DNA of 64,000 nucleotides from DASVRZ01 sp038230215 (GTDB lineage Bacteria; Verrucomicrobiota; Verrucomicrobiia; Chthoniobacterales; DASVRZ01), in assembly GCA_038230215.1 (NCBI GenBank), contig JBBRNR010000011.1:1-64000 (forward strand). The letters are read 5' to 3'. The notes beneath the pieces were generated by a model that was not told the origin of the DNA, searched no databases, and saw only the letters and a list, made by a program, of their open reading frames with translations. Shown here piece after piece: positions 34,443 through 42,819 of this stretch (its first letter is position 1; each line of letters opens with the position of its first letter). The translations under genes were made by a program, and so were the position numbers.

Positions 34443-36962
34443 CTAACGCCATTCGTGACGCGGATATTTTCGCTGCAATTGCTGCTTCAGCACGGGGTAA
34501 CTTTCCTTCCAAAACGTCGTCAAACTCTGCGTCACCTGCACCGGTCGATGGTTAGGAGCCAGCACCTGGATGAGGACCGGCACGCGGCCCATGCAAATGG
34601 TTAGATCCCGCTCCACTCCAAATAAATCCTGGATGCGAGCCGCTAAAGTGGGCAGTCCGGTTTCGGCGTAAACGAGCTTGATCGAGCGCGGTTTGGCCAG
34701 ACCCGGCAGCTCGATTTTTTCGGGCGCGTGGGTGTCGAGCCAATCGAGTTGCATTCGACTCAGCCAGCTTTTCACTGTGGGCCAGACCGGCTTTTCCTTG
34801 ATCTCTTTGTAACCCACGGCACCGAGGCAGAGTTGCTCGATCAATGTCGTGCGATCTTCCTGCGTGATCGGAGTTAGATTCAATTCAGGGGCCCATTCTG
34901 TAAGTCGATTCAGTCGCAGAATCCATTGCTCGACGGTGTGATCCCAGTTTTCCAGGACCAATCTCCCTGCGACGACTTCCTCGGCCAGCACCCGCGCAGC
35001 CTCGCCCGGCGGTGGCGGGCTGGCCTTCGGTTTCTCCAAAGTTAGATCGCGAAATCGGCGGCTCGTCTCAGCTATCACGCGGCGTTGAATCGGGTCGAAT
35101 CGAATGGAAGTCGAATCTGAAAAATCCGCTGGGAACATCTCGCGCAGCCAGTCTTCCTGGATCGCGGTGGCCAAGGTTAGGAGCGTGTTCAGCTCTTTGT
35201 CGCGTCCCTCGATCTCGCGAATCTCGCCAATGACTAACAACGGATGTTTTTGCACCACGCTCTCGCGCGCCAGCACACCGCGCCGGGCGTGAACTAGCTC
35301 GCATTGCAATGTCCCGCTGTCCATCCGACGCGCGACCTGATCGGAGAAACCGGCGAGCAAACATTTCGCCAGTGCCTCGCCGTTCATCGGACTTTCAGTG
35401 ACATCTAACTTCTCATCCGTCGCGATGCGCAAAAACTGATCGAAGAGCTGCTGGATCTGTTTCGCCGTCGCGTAATGAATGCCGAGTTGCTTGCTGCGGT
35501 CCGGCCCGGCCTTCACCGCGTAACGCCAGGCGCGAATGGCTAGAAAGAAATCTGACTCCGCCTCGGACCCGAGAATGTCGTCGCGCAGATCGTCCATCTT
35601 GCGCCCCTGGCTGCGCAGCAAAATCCCGCGCCCTTGAGTCATCGCCGCCAGCAATGCGCAACCGCGCACGCAGCCGAGTTCCTGTGCCATAAGAAACATC
35701 CGGGCGTAACGTGGATGCACCGGAAACGCCAGCATCCGACGTCCGAGTGGCGTGATGATTTCTCGTTCCACTGCTCCGAGATCGACCAGCAAATCCTCCG
35801 CGCGTTGCAAGCCCTTTGCATCGGGTTTTTCCAGCCAGCGGAAGTCGTGGATGTTTCTAACATTGCCCGCCTTTAAGGTTAGCACGACCTCGCTCAGATC
35901 CAGACGCTTCACCTCCGGTAAATCCTGCGGCGCGCGCAGCGAATGCTCATGCGCCGTCCACAGACGCAGGCAGCGGCCGGGGGCGGTGCGACCCGCGCGA
36001 CCGGCACGCTGGTCGGCGGAGGAGCGCGAAATCTTTTCTACTAACAATGTGTTGATGCCACGCTGCGGATCGAATTTCGCCACGCGAGCCAGACCGCAAT
36101 CGACGACAATCGTAATGCCGTCGATGGTTAGGGAAGTCTCCGCCACGTTAGTAGAGACGACGACTTTCCTAACATCGTGTTTGCTCACCGCCGCATCCTG
36201 CTCCGCCGCTGGAAGTTCGCCATGCAGCGGCAGGACTAACACTCCCCTACTCGTCCGCCGGATCGCCTCGATGGTGCGCTGAATTTCATACGCGCCGGGC
36301 ATGAAGACGAGCGCGTCGCCACTGGTTTTTCCTAACAATCGATCCAGCTCATCGGCGGCCAGATCCCAGATTGGGTAATCGGGGCCGACCGGCTTGTCGA
36401 GGTATTCGATCTCGACCGGATGCGTGCGGCCTTCCGATGTTAGCACAGTGCAGGGAGCCAGATAATCTTCTAACTTGACCGTGTCCAGGGTCGCGGACAT
36501 GACGACGATGACGAGGTCGGGACGCGTCGTGTCCTGCAAATCGAGAGCGCGCGCCAGCGTGATGTCGCCGTAAAGATGACGCTCGTGAAATTCATCGAAA
36601 ACCACGACTTGGATTCCGCTCAGACTCGGATCGTGGATCATCTGCCGCAGGAGAATGCCCTCGGTGACGAAACGGATTTTTGTCTCGGCGGACGTGCGGT
36701 TTTCCAGCCGGATCTGATAGCCCACGAGCCCCCCGGTTTTCACCTTCATTTCGTAAGCGACGCGATCTGCTAACATTCTTGCCGCGAGACGGCGCGGTTG
36801 CAGGAGAACGATCTGACCCGACTGCGTGAGCCCTGCGACATGGAGAATCTGCGGAATCTGAGTCGATTTCCCGGAGCCGGTCGGAGCTTGGACGAGCAGA
36901 CGTGCCTTCGGGAGTCGGGCGGCGGCGACAATGGCGTCGGAGATTTCGTAAATGGGCAGCAT
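34443..36962 (-). CDS. hrpB: ATP-dependent RNA helicase HrpB
   Basis: A DExH-box helicase of about 839 residues. Walker A is APTGSGKST, motif II is DEFHERH, a form typical of HrpB, and motif III is VMSATLD. Motif VI reads QRAGRAGRTAPGRCLRLW. HA2/OB and HrpB-specific C-terminal domains follow. I prefer ATG 36962 (MLPIYEISDAIV), which places motif I at the usual distance. The frame extends to a GTG at 37019 into the repeat-flanking region. The exact substrate of HrpB is not known. The gene is unusually rich in CTAAC/GTTAG. Confidence 0.92.
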   Translation of the reverse strand: MLPIYEISDAIVAAARLPKARLLVQAPTGSGKSTQIPQILHVAGLTQSGQIVLLQPRRLAARMLADRVAYEMKVKTGGLVGYQIRLENRTSAETKIRFVTEGILLRQMIHDPSLSGIQVVVFDEFHERHLYGDITLARALDLQDTTRPDLVIVVMSATLDTVKLEDYLAPCTVLTSEGRTHPVEIEYLDKPVGPDYPIWDLAADELDRLLGKTSGDALVFMPGAYEIQRTIEAIRRTSRGVLVLPLHGELPAAEQDAAVSKHDVRKVVVSTNVAETSLTIDGITIVVDCGLARVAKFDPQRGINTLLVEKISRSSADQRAGRAGRTAPGRCLRLWTAHEHSLRAPQDLPEVKRLDLSEVVLTLKAGNVRNIHDFRWLEKPDAKGLQRAEDLLVDLGAVEREIITPLGRRMLAFPVHPRYARMFLMAQELGCVRGCALLAAMTQGRGILLRSQGRKMDDLRDDILGSEAESDFFLAIRAWRYAVKAGPDRSKQLGIHYATAKQIQQLFDQFLRIATDEKLDVTESPMNGEALAKCLLAGFSDQVARRMDSGTLQCELVHARRGVLARESVVQKHPLLVIGEIREIEGRDKELNTLLTLATAIQEDWLREMFPADFSDSTSIRFDPIQRRVIAETSRRFRDLTLEKPKASPPPPGEAARVLAEEVVAGRLVLENWDHTVEQWILRLNRLTEWAPELNLTPITQEDRTTLIEQLCLGAVGYKEIKEKPVWPTVKSWLSRMQLDWLDTHAPEKIELPGLAKPRSIKLVYAETGLPTLAARIQDLFGVERDLTICMGRVPVLIQVLAPNHRPVQVTQSLTTFWKESYPVLKQQLQRKYPRHEWR

Positions 36963-37023
36963 CGGGGAGGCGGAGTTTCCATGGAATACGGGGAAATTGC
37001 AACCGGCGGCTGACGGCACTCCG

Positions 37024-37275
37024 GCAAACGTTTAAAGTGTTGGGGTGAACGCTAAAATCGTTCCGGTGAGCGTTCAAAGCACTCCGGCGAACGTTCAAAG
37101 TGTTCAGGCGAACGCTGAAATCGTTCCGGTGAGCATTCAAAGCACTCCGGCGAACATCCAAAGTGTTCAGGCGAACGCTGAAATCGTTCCGGCGAACATT
37201 CAAAGTATTCGGGTGAACGCTCAAAGCACTCCAACGAACGCTAAAATCGTTCCAGCGAGCCGTTTGGGCATTCCG
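37024..37275. repeat. 21-bp tandem repeat (12 units) with higher-order order C-A-B
   Basis: Twelve 21-bp units run without interruption from 37024. Three types recur: A contains GCTGAAATCGTTCCG, B contains TTCAAAGCACTCCG and C contains TTCAAAGTGTTCAG, each led by GYGARC. The order is C A B C A B C A C B A plus one decayed unit, so a 63-bp superunit is repeated and then scrambled. No stop codon occurs in several frames because 21 is a multiple of three; the minus-strand frame reads as SPExFER-like heptads. No ribosome binding site or gene context supports translation. It fills the gap between hrpB and lnt. Confidence 0.92.
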
Positions 37276-37324
37276 GACAATCCAATTTGTGAAACCACTG
37301 CCCGACCATTAGCATCGAACTCCC

Positions 37325-38860
37325 ATGAAACTTCTCCTGCGCAACATCTGGCCGTGGCTGGCGGTGATTTTGAGCGGGATTTTGCTGACGCTCTGCTTCG
37401 CGCCCTATGAGCAGGATTGGCTCGTCTGGCTGGCGCTGATTCCGCTCCTCTGCGCCGCCTGGTTTGGAAAACTTCCGGGCTGGAAACGCCTCCTCGCAGG
37501 CTGGCTGGGCGGCGTTTTCTTTTTCGGGATGACATTCTGCTGGCTCGGGAAAGTGACCGTCTCCGGCTGGCTCGGGCTCACACTTTACCTAGCGATTTAT
37601 CCCGGGCTGTGGACGTGGCTGGCGGGGTTGCCAGCGTGTCGCATTCCACTCTCAAATCTGGTGCCCGGCCAATCCCCGTGGCATCGCTCGGTCACCAGTC
37701 TGGTCGTGGCGGCGACACTCGCCTCGGCTTGGGCACTGCTCGAATGGACACGCGGCCACCTTTTCGGCGGCATGACCTGGAATGGCCTCGGCGTCGCGCT
37801 TCACGCCAACATTCCGTTTGTGCAACTCACCTCGCTGGGCGGAGTGCCATTCCTCTCGTGGCTGGTCGTTTTTGCGAATGTGATCGTCGTCACCACGATC
37901 TCGCGCCTGATCGCGGAGGCGGGGCGGCTGACGTTTGCCTCGCGCTCCGATTTCACCTTCGGGCTGGCGCTCGTCCTCGGGTCGTTTGGTTATGGCGTGA
38001 GCCTTTCCTTCGACCACACGAATGATCGCGAGCTACAGGTTTCCCTCGTCCAGGCAGCGACGGCGACGGACCCGCTCCGCGAATACATTCACCTCAGCAC
38101 GCTGGCGCTGTTGCAGAATCCAGACCTCATCGTCTGGCCCGAGTCCGCCCCCGGTGCTCCGTTACTGGATTCGCTCGATGAACTGAAAAAAATCGCAGCC
38201 GAGTTTGATCTCGATCTGGGCGCAGTGCGCGCGTGGTTTATCACCGGCAGCCAGGAGCATTCGCCCGATGGTTCCTACAACAGCGCTTACGCGTTTCCAC
38301 CTGGCTGGCGCGGGATGCAGACCTATCGGAAACGTCATTTGCTGCCTTTCTACGAGAGTGGTTTTGTCTCTGGAAACTCCGCCGCGCCGCTCTGGCTGAT
38401 CGGGAGCGACACGCGGCTCGGCACGCTGATTTGCGTCGAGGACACCCTTCCGGGGCTCGCTCGGGACAACGCCGCCGCTGGGGCCAATCTCCTGCTTAAT
38501 CTCACCGACGACAGCTTGTTTGCCGACGCTACCGTGGAGCGTCAGCACTTTCTGAATGCCCTCTTTCGCGCCCCCGAAACCGGCTTGCCGCTCATCCGTT
38601 GCGCACATACCGGTGTGACGGCATTTATTGATCGCCAAGGCCGCATCCTACAACAACTCGCCCCCGGCCACGCAGGCATCCTCACCGGCAAAGTCGCTTT
38701 CCGCGCACATCCGCCTGCCACAGTATTTCAGCAATGGGGAGACCTCTTTCCCATCGCTTGGGCTGTGCTGGTGGCAGCGCGGTTGAGTTACATCCGTCTG
38801 CAAGTCAGGTTAGGCTGGCTAAAATGTTCACCAGACGGCTGGCTTCGATGGGTTTGGTGA
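37325..38860 (+). CDS. lnt: Apolipoprotein N-acyltransferase
   Basis: Lnt adds the third acyl chain to lipoproteins at the periplasmic face of the inner membrane. The first 220 residues hold about six hydrophobic helices (WLAVILSGILLTLCFAPYEQ). The nitrilase-fold domain follows with the Glu in IVWPESAPGAPLL, the Lys in MQTYRKRHLLPFYE and the catalytic Cys in LGTLICVEDTLPGL. The closing helix lies near residue 485. The 511-residue length is normal. The last 56 bp overlap the convergent histidine-kinase gene. Confidence 0.93.
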   Translation: MKLLLRNIWPWLAVILSGILLTLCFAPYEQDWLVWLALIPLLCAAWFGKLPGWKRLLAGWLGGVFFFGMTFCWLGKVTVSGWLGLTLYLAIYPGLWTWLAGLPACRIPLSNLVPGQSPWHRSVTSLVVAATLASAWALLEWTRGHLFGGMTWNGLGVALHANIPFVQLTSLGGVPFLSWLVVFANVIVVTTISRLIAEAGRLTFASRSDFTFGLALVLGSFGYGVSLSFDHTNDRELQVSLVQAATATDPLREYIHLSTLALLQNPDLIVWPESAPGAPLLDSLDELKKIAAEFDLDLGAVRAWFITGSQEHSPDGSYNSAYAFPPGWRGMQTYRKRHLLPFYESGFVSGNSAAPLWLIGSDTRLGTLICVEDTLPGLARDNAAAGANLLLNLTDDSLFADATVERQHFLNALFRAPETGLPLIRCAHTGVTAFIDRQGRILQQLAPGHAGILTGKVAFRAHPPATVFQQWGDLFPIAWAVLVAARLSYIRLQVRLGWLKCSPDGWLRWVW

Positions 38861-40454
38861 TGTGTTGGTTGAATCCGGCGCTCTCGGCCTGCTTCCGGTC
38901 CTCGGCTCTGGCGTAAGCGGTGACAGCGACCGCTGGGACGGTTCCCCCTTGATCGACGGGCAAAGCCCGGACACTGCGGATGAGCGAGTAACCATTTTCT
39001 CCGGGCATGCCAATGTCGCTCACTAGAATGTCGGGCGGAGTCTCTTCAAAGAGGGCGAGTGCCGCCGCGGCGGAATCTGCCGTGCGCACCTCAGCGCCGC
39101 TTTCCTGGAGGAGCCGTCGCATCATCGAGAGAGTGTCGGGTTCGTCATCCACGACCAAAATGTGGATGCCGTCGAGACGCGGGATGGACTTCCATTCCAC
39201 TGGGACGGATGGGGCTAATGCAGCGGGGACGGGGGCAACGATCGGAGCCTGACTCGGCTTGTGGCCGACTGGCAGAGTGACGACGAAGGTGGAGCCGTGT
39301 CCAACTCCGTCGCTTTCCGCCCGCACCTGACCGCCATGAAGTTCGACGAGGGTTTTAACAATGGCGAGGCCGAGGCCGAGGCCGCCGTGTTTGCGGGTGC
39401 TGGTGGCGTTGGCCTGGCGAAAGCGGTCGAATACGAGGGGCAAAAACTCGGGATCGATTCCCATGCCGGAGTCGCTAATGCTGACTTCGACTGCCCCTGC
39501 GAGCTGGCGTAAGGCCACTGTCACTGCGCCGCTGGACGGGGTAAATTTGATCGCGTTCGTGAGCAAATTATAGAAGACCTGCTGCAAACGATTCGGGTCG
39601 CCGCAGAAGGTGTCGAGCGCAAGATCGACGTTCACCTCCAGCGCGATCTCCCGCGCGGCGGCTCCTGGTCGCACGGTATTCACCGCTGCTTCGATCAAAT
39701 CGCCCAGGTGAATGCCCTGGACTTCGAGGTTGATCTTCCCGGAAATGATCCGGCTCATGTCGAGCAAGTCGTCGATGATAACCGACTGCGCACGGGCGTT
39801 GCGCTCGATGATTTCCAGACCCTGCTCGAGTTCCAGTCGATCCTCGGGGATGCCGCGCAGGATGGAGGTCCAGCCGAGGATGGCGTTGAGCGGGGTGCGC
39901 AATTCGTGGCTGAGGGTGGCGAGAAACTCGTCTTTCATGCGACTCGCCTTTTCGGCCTCAGTGCGCGCGGCGCGTTCGCTGGAGAGGACCGACTCGCGTT
40001 CGTGGAGGAGATCGCGCACCTCGTATTGGCGGCGGCGGGCGCGCAGGGCGACTTCCAACATGCTGCGCAGGGTGATAACCCGCAAAGGACGTTCGAGCAG
40101 CGTGATATTACCGTGGGGCGCGAATCGTTTGAGGAGGTTAGGACTCATCTCGGTGGCGTTACGTCCATTGGTGAGAATGATGACGGGGAGATCGGACCAC
40201 GCGGGCTGGGTGCTCAAGTAGTCGGTGAACCGCGCGACTTCTTCTGTGAGCAACGATTCCTCGGCGATGAGGATCGCGCCGCAGGGGTTGGAAAGCTTAT
40301 TCACAAGGTCGTGAAGATCGCGACAGATGAGAGCGCTGAAACCTGCCTGGGTAAGCGCCGCGCAGGCCAGTTCCGCATCGCGTCCGAGCGGGGCCAGAAT
40401 GAGAATCCGCTCCCAGGGAGGGCTGGCGGTGTGGGGGCCGCTAGAAAATTCCAT
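38805..40454 (-). CDS. Hybrid histidine kinase paired with the KaiC-like gene
   Basis: A cytoplasmic hybrid kinase of 549 residues. Residues 15-130 fold like a receiver domain but lack a clear phospho-acceptor Asp (GAILIAEESLL). A HisKA domain follows with His183 in LSHELRTPLN, then HATPase motifs NRLQQVFYNLLTNAIKF, SDSGMGID and GLGLGLAIV. The C-terminal receiver (HILVVDDEPD) has Asp480 in VSDIGMPG and Lys in ITKP. It starts inside the last codons of the KaiC-like gene (14-bp overlap), so the two are translationally coupled. There is no membrane segment or output domain. Confidence 0.88.
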   Translation of the reverse strand: MEFSSGPHTASPPWERILILAPLGRDAELACAALTQAGFSALICRDLHDLVNKLSNPCGAILIAEESLLTEEVARFTDYLSTQPAWSDLPVIILTNGRNATEMSPNLLKRFAPHGNITLLERPLRVITLRSMLEVALRARRRQYEVRDLLHERESVLSSERAARTEAEKASRMKDEFLATLSHELRTPLNAILGWTSILRGIPEDRLELEQGLEIIERNARAQSVIIDDLLDMSRIISGKINLEVQGIHLGDLIEAAVNTVRPGAAAREIALEVNVDLALDTFCGDPNRLQQVFYNLLTNAIKFTPSSGAVTVALRQLAGAVEVSISDSGMGIDPEFLPLVFDRFRQANATSTRKHGGLGLGLAIVKTLVELHGGQVRAESDGVGHGSTFVVTLPVGHKPSQAPIVAPVPAALAPSVPVEWKSIPRLDGIHILVVDDEPDTLSMMRRLLQESGAEVRTADSAAAALALFEETPPDILVSDIGMPGENGYSLIRSVRALPVDQGGTVPAVAVTAYARAEDRKQAESAGFNQHITKPIEASRLVNILASLT

Positions 40455-41952
40455 CCGGATCCTGGTTTTTCATCATGGAATCCATCGAGCCCCTATACAT
40501 GGGAATGCCAGTCAGCACGCCATGGAAGTCGGTCAGTGGCGCGCCGACCCGAACGCCGTCGCTGGTGATTTGAAATTCCCGGATCGTGCGCTCGTGGTCG
40601 CCGCTCCGTTTCTTGATCACTGAGATGGCTTTTTTTACGGAGCCCTCGACCTCGAAATAACGCAGGATGACGACAGTGTCGGCGAGGTAGGTGATATCCA
40701 CCGGCGATTGCATGGCACCGATGAGACCGTTCTGCGCCAAGACGAGGATGGTGGCGATCCCCTGCTGCGCCAGGTAGCTGAGGAGTTCGTGCATTTGCAC
40801 TGCAAGGAACGATTCCTCGGGCATAGAATTGAGGTAGCCGTTCAGGCTGTCGATGATGACGACACGGGCTTTTTTTTCTTCGACCGCGCGGCGGATGCGA
40901 CCGGCAAATTCACCCGGCGAAAGCTCCGCTGGATTGATCTGCATGGCAGCGATCCTGCCGACCGCGATCTGACGACTGAGCCCCATGCCGATGGAGTCGG
41001 CGCGATGGATGTAAGTCTCGACTTTTTCGTCAAAAGTAAACGCTATTACATGTTCGCCTCGCTCGGCCGCAGCCACGGCAAACTGCGCGCCAAGGGTGGA
41101 TTTACCTGTGCCGGGCGGACCCATGAATAAGGTGCTCGTGCCGCGTTCCAGGCCGCCCCCGAGGAGTTGGTCCAGCTCTCGGATGTCGCTTGAAGCGGAC
41201 CCGCCCTCAAATATCCCCTGTTTTTCGACCGCTGTCAGCCGTGGATAAACCACAAGTCCGCCCTGCCTGATGACATAGTCGTGGTAGCCGCCGCGGAAGA
41301 CTGCCCCGCGCACTTTTACGACGGATATTCGTCTCCGGGCCTCGCCGTAATTGGGGGCCAGCTGCTCAAGTTTAATAACGCCGTGGGCGATGCTTTGCAC
41401 CTCGCGATCGGAGGTTTCGCTCGTGCGATCGTCCATCACCACAACGGTGCATTTGCGTCCGCTGAAAAACTGCTTCAGCGCCAGCAGTTGCCGCCGGTAG
41501 CGCAGCGGATTCTGTGCGAGCAGCCGCAGCTCGGAGAGCGAGTCGAAAATCACCCGTGAAGGATTCACTTCCACCACCCGATCCATCAATATCTGCGCAA
41601 GCTGGTTTAACTCGACTTCCGCCGGATAAAAGAGCGTGTTCTGCGCCTCGGCTGAGAGTGTTTCCTCAATGGCGGATAGTTCCAGAATCGAGATTTGAGT
41701 CAGATCCCAATGGTGGGACTCGGCGACTTCGACGAGCTCGTCGTGCGTCTCCGAAAGCGTGATGTAGAGGGCGCGTTCCCCGGCCTTCACACCCTCCAGC
41801 AAAAACTTCAGTCCCAGCGTTGTTTTTCCCACTCCCGGATCGCCTTGCACTAGATAAAAGCGATGCAACGGGAGTCCGCCCATGAGTATTTTATCCAAAC
41901 CTTCCACACCGGTGGCACAGCGATTTTTCACTTCCTCTTCAGCGTCTAACAT
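40441..41952 (-). CDS. KaiC-like double RecA-fold ATPase
   Basis: A 503-residue protein with two tandem RecA/KaiC domains. The first Walker A is GDPGVGKTT at 37-45 and the second GPPGTGKST at 278-286. Acidic residues follow the first strands (LSETHDELVE and TFDEKVETYI). It resembles the bacterial KaiC homologues found outside cyanobacteria. The phosphorylation-site pair of clock KaiC is not evident, and no KaiA or KaiB lies nearby. It is the first gene of a two-gene operon with the hybrid kinase, which suggests it is a sensor or ATP-driven switch for that kinase (inference). Confidence 0.88.
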   Translation of the reverse strand: MLDAEEEVKNRCATGVEGLDKILMGGLPLHRFYLVQGDPGVGKTTLGLKFLLEGVKAGERALYITLSETHDELVEVAESHHWDLTQISILELSAIEETLSAEAQNTLFYPAEVELNQLAQILMDRVVEVNPSRVIFDSLSELRLLAQNPLRYRRQLLALKQFFSGRKCTVVVMDDRTSETSDREVQSIAHGVIKLEQLAPNYGEARRRISVVKVRGAVFRGGYHDYVIRQGGLVVYPRLTAVEKQGIFEGGSASSDIRELDQLLGGGLERGTSTLFMGPPGTGKSTLGAQFAVAAAERGEHVIAFTFDEKVETYIHRADSIGMGLSRQIAVGRIAAMQINPAELSPGEFAGRIRRAVEEKKARVVIIDSLNGYLNSMPEESFLAVQMHELLSYLAQQGIATILVLAQNGLIGAMQSPVDITYLADTVVILRYFEVEGSVKKAISVIKKRSGDHERTIREFQITSDGVRVGAPLTDFHGVLTGIPMYRGSMDSMMKNQDPDGIF

Positions 41953-41977
41953 AGTGGATATTTTTTACAAATGGGCA

Positions 41978-42637
41978 ATGGGTCGGTTTTATAAATTTTC
42001 AATAGCTGTTCGGAAAGCAGAGAGGAAATGCGTGCATGAAAACGATTTTCCACCCGGTGGAACCAACGATTTGACGCCGCCAGTCTTCTCCTCTTTACTG
42101 GCCACAGTGAAGTGTCGCCGGGTTCTGTTTTTTTGTTGGATTGCACTGGCTGGCTGGCTCGTAAACACGACTCTGCCAGCTGCGGAAGTGCGTCCCCCTT
42201 TTGGCCTCTCGTGGGGTGAAATGCCCGATCATCTCACAACGCTGCTCCAAGGGGCCGGCGCGAAAATCGTCAGCAAGGGAAAATCCGGTGAACGCGACGT
42301 CTGGGCCGTGGAGGGATTGCTCCAGCCGAGGCTGAAACGGACGTTGTTTTATTTCCAGTCGGGCACGTTGTCCGAGGTGGAATTGCAATATGAGGACGCC
42401 ACTTGGGACGTGCCGCACTACGACACGTTTCTGGGCGAGGTGCGGACAAAAATCGAGCAACTTTACGGGGCCGGCACGCTCATCGCGCGCCAGAAAAATC
42501 CTGCAGGCGACGTCACGGAAACGGTCGTCGGCTACCAATGGAAACTCGATAGCGGCTCCATGCAGCTCTTCTATTTCTCAGCCGAGCGGGGCGCGAATGT
42601 CTTTCGCAACGTGAGCGTGCATTACAAAGCGCAATAG
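41978..42637 (+). CDS. Secreted protein, function unknown
   Basis: I do not recognise this protein. A hydrophobic segment with signal-peptide character (VLFFCWIALAGWLVNTTLPAAE) lies near residue 50. A soluble domain of about 150 residues follows (PPFGLSWGEMPDHLTTLLQG, VELQYEDATWDVPHYDTFLG). The first 40 residues before the signal are not typical, so GTG at 42107 (VKCRRVLFF) may be the real start and would give 176 residues. The longer frame to 41882 runs into the divergent KaiC-like gene. A tRNA gene follows on the opposite strand. Confidence 0.6.
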   Translation: MGRFYKFSIAVRKAERKCVHENDFPPGGTNDLTPPVFSSLLATVKCRRVLFFCWIALAGWLVNTTLPAAEVRPPFGLSWGEMPDHLTTLLQGAGAKIVSKGKSGERDVWAVEGLLQPRLKRTLFYFQSGTLSEVELQYEDATWDVPHYDTFLGEVRTKIEQLYGAGTLIARQKNPAGDVTETVVGYQWKLDSGSMQLFYFSAERGANVFRNVSVHYKAQ

Positions 42638-42648
42638 CCGAAAAAAAG

Positions 42649-42720
42649 TGCCAGGGGGGAGAATTGAACTCCCGACCAAGGGCTTATGAGTCCCCTGCTC
42701 TACCACTGAGCTACCCTGGC
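42649..42720 (-). tRNA. tRNA-Met(CAU), elongator type
   Basis: The minus strand folds into a 72-nt tRNA: acceptor GCCAGGG with CCCTGGC, discriminator A, D arm GCTC/GAGC, anticodon loop CTCATAA (anticodon CAT) and T arm GGGAG-TTCAATT-CTCCC. No CCA is encoded. The closing pair of the anticodon stem is A-G. A CAT anticodon could also mark tRNA-Ile with lysidine. I favour elongator Met. Confidence 0.88.
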
Positions 42721-42819
42721 GTTGGTGGGCTTAAAAGCGGAGTGCGATAATAACCAAAGATTCTGGAGAATCAAGTCGGTTGTCGGCGCCCGACGATTTG
42801 TGACAGACTCGCCAAACGG

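Noticed and set aside
37024..37275. CRISPR array
   Set aside because: The 21-bp units are contiguous, without unique spacers, and no cas genes lie in the window.
36592..37410. Long frames across the 37-kb repeat on both strands (for example one starting with GTG 37045)
   Set aside because: A 21-bp repeat gives open frames on both strands automatically. No ribosome binding site, domain or coding bias supports any of them, and they overlap hrpB or lnt.
42649..42720. tRNA-Ile with CAT anticodon (lysidine-modified)
   Set aside because: It cannot be excluded, but the anticodon loop and overall form fit elongator tRNA-Met better by eye.
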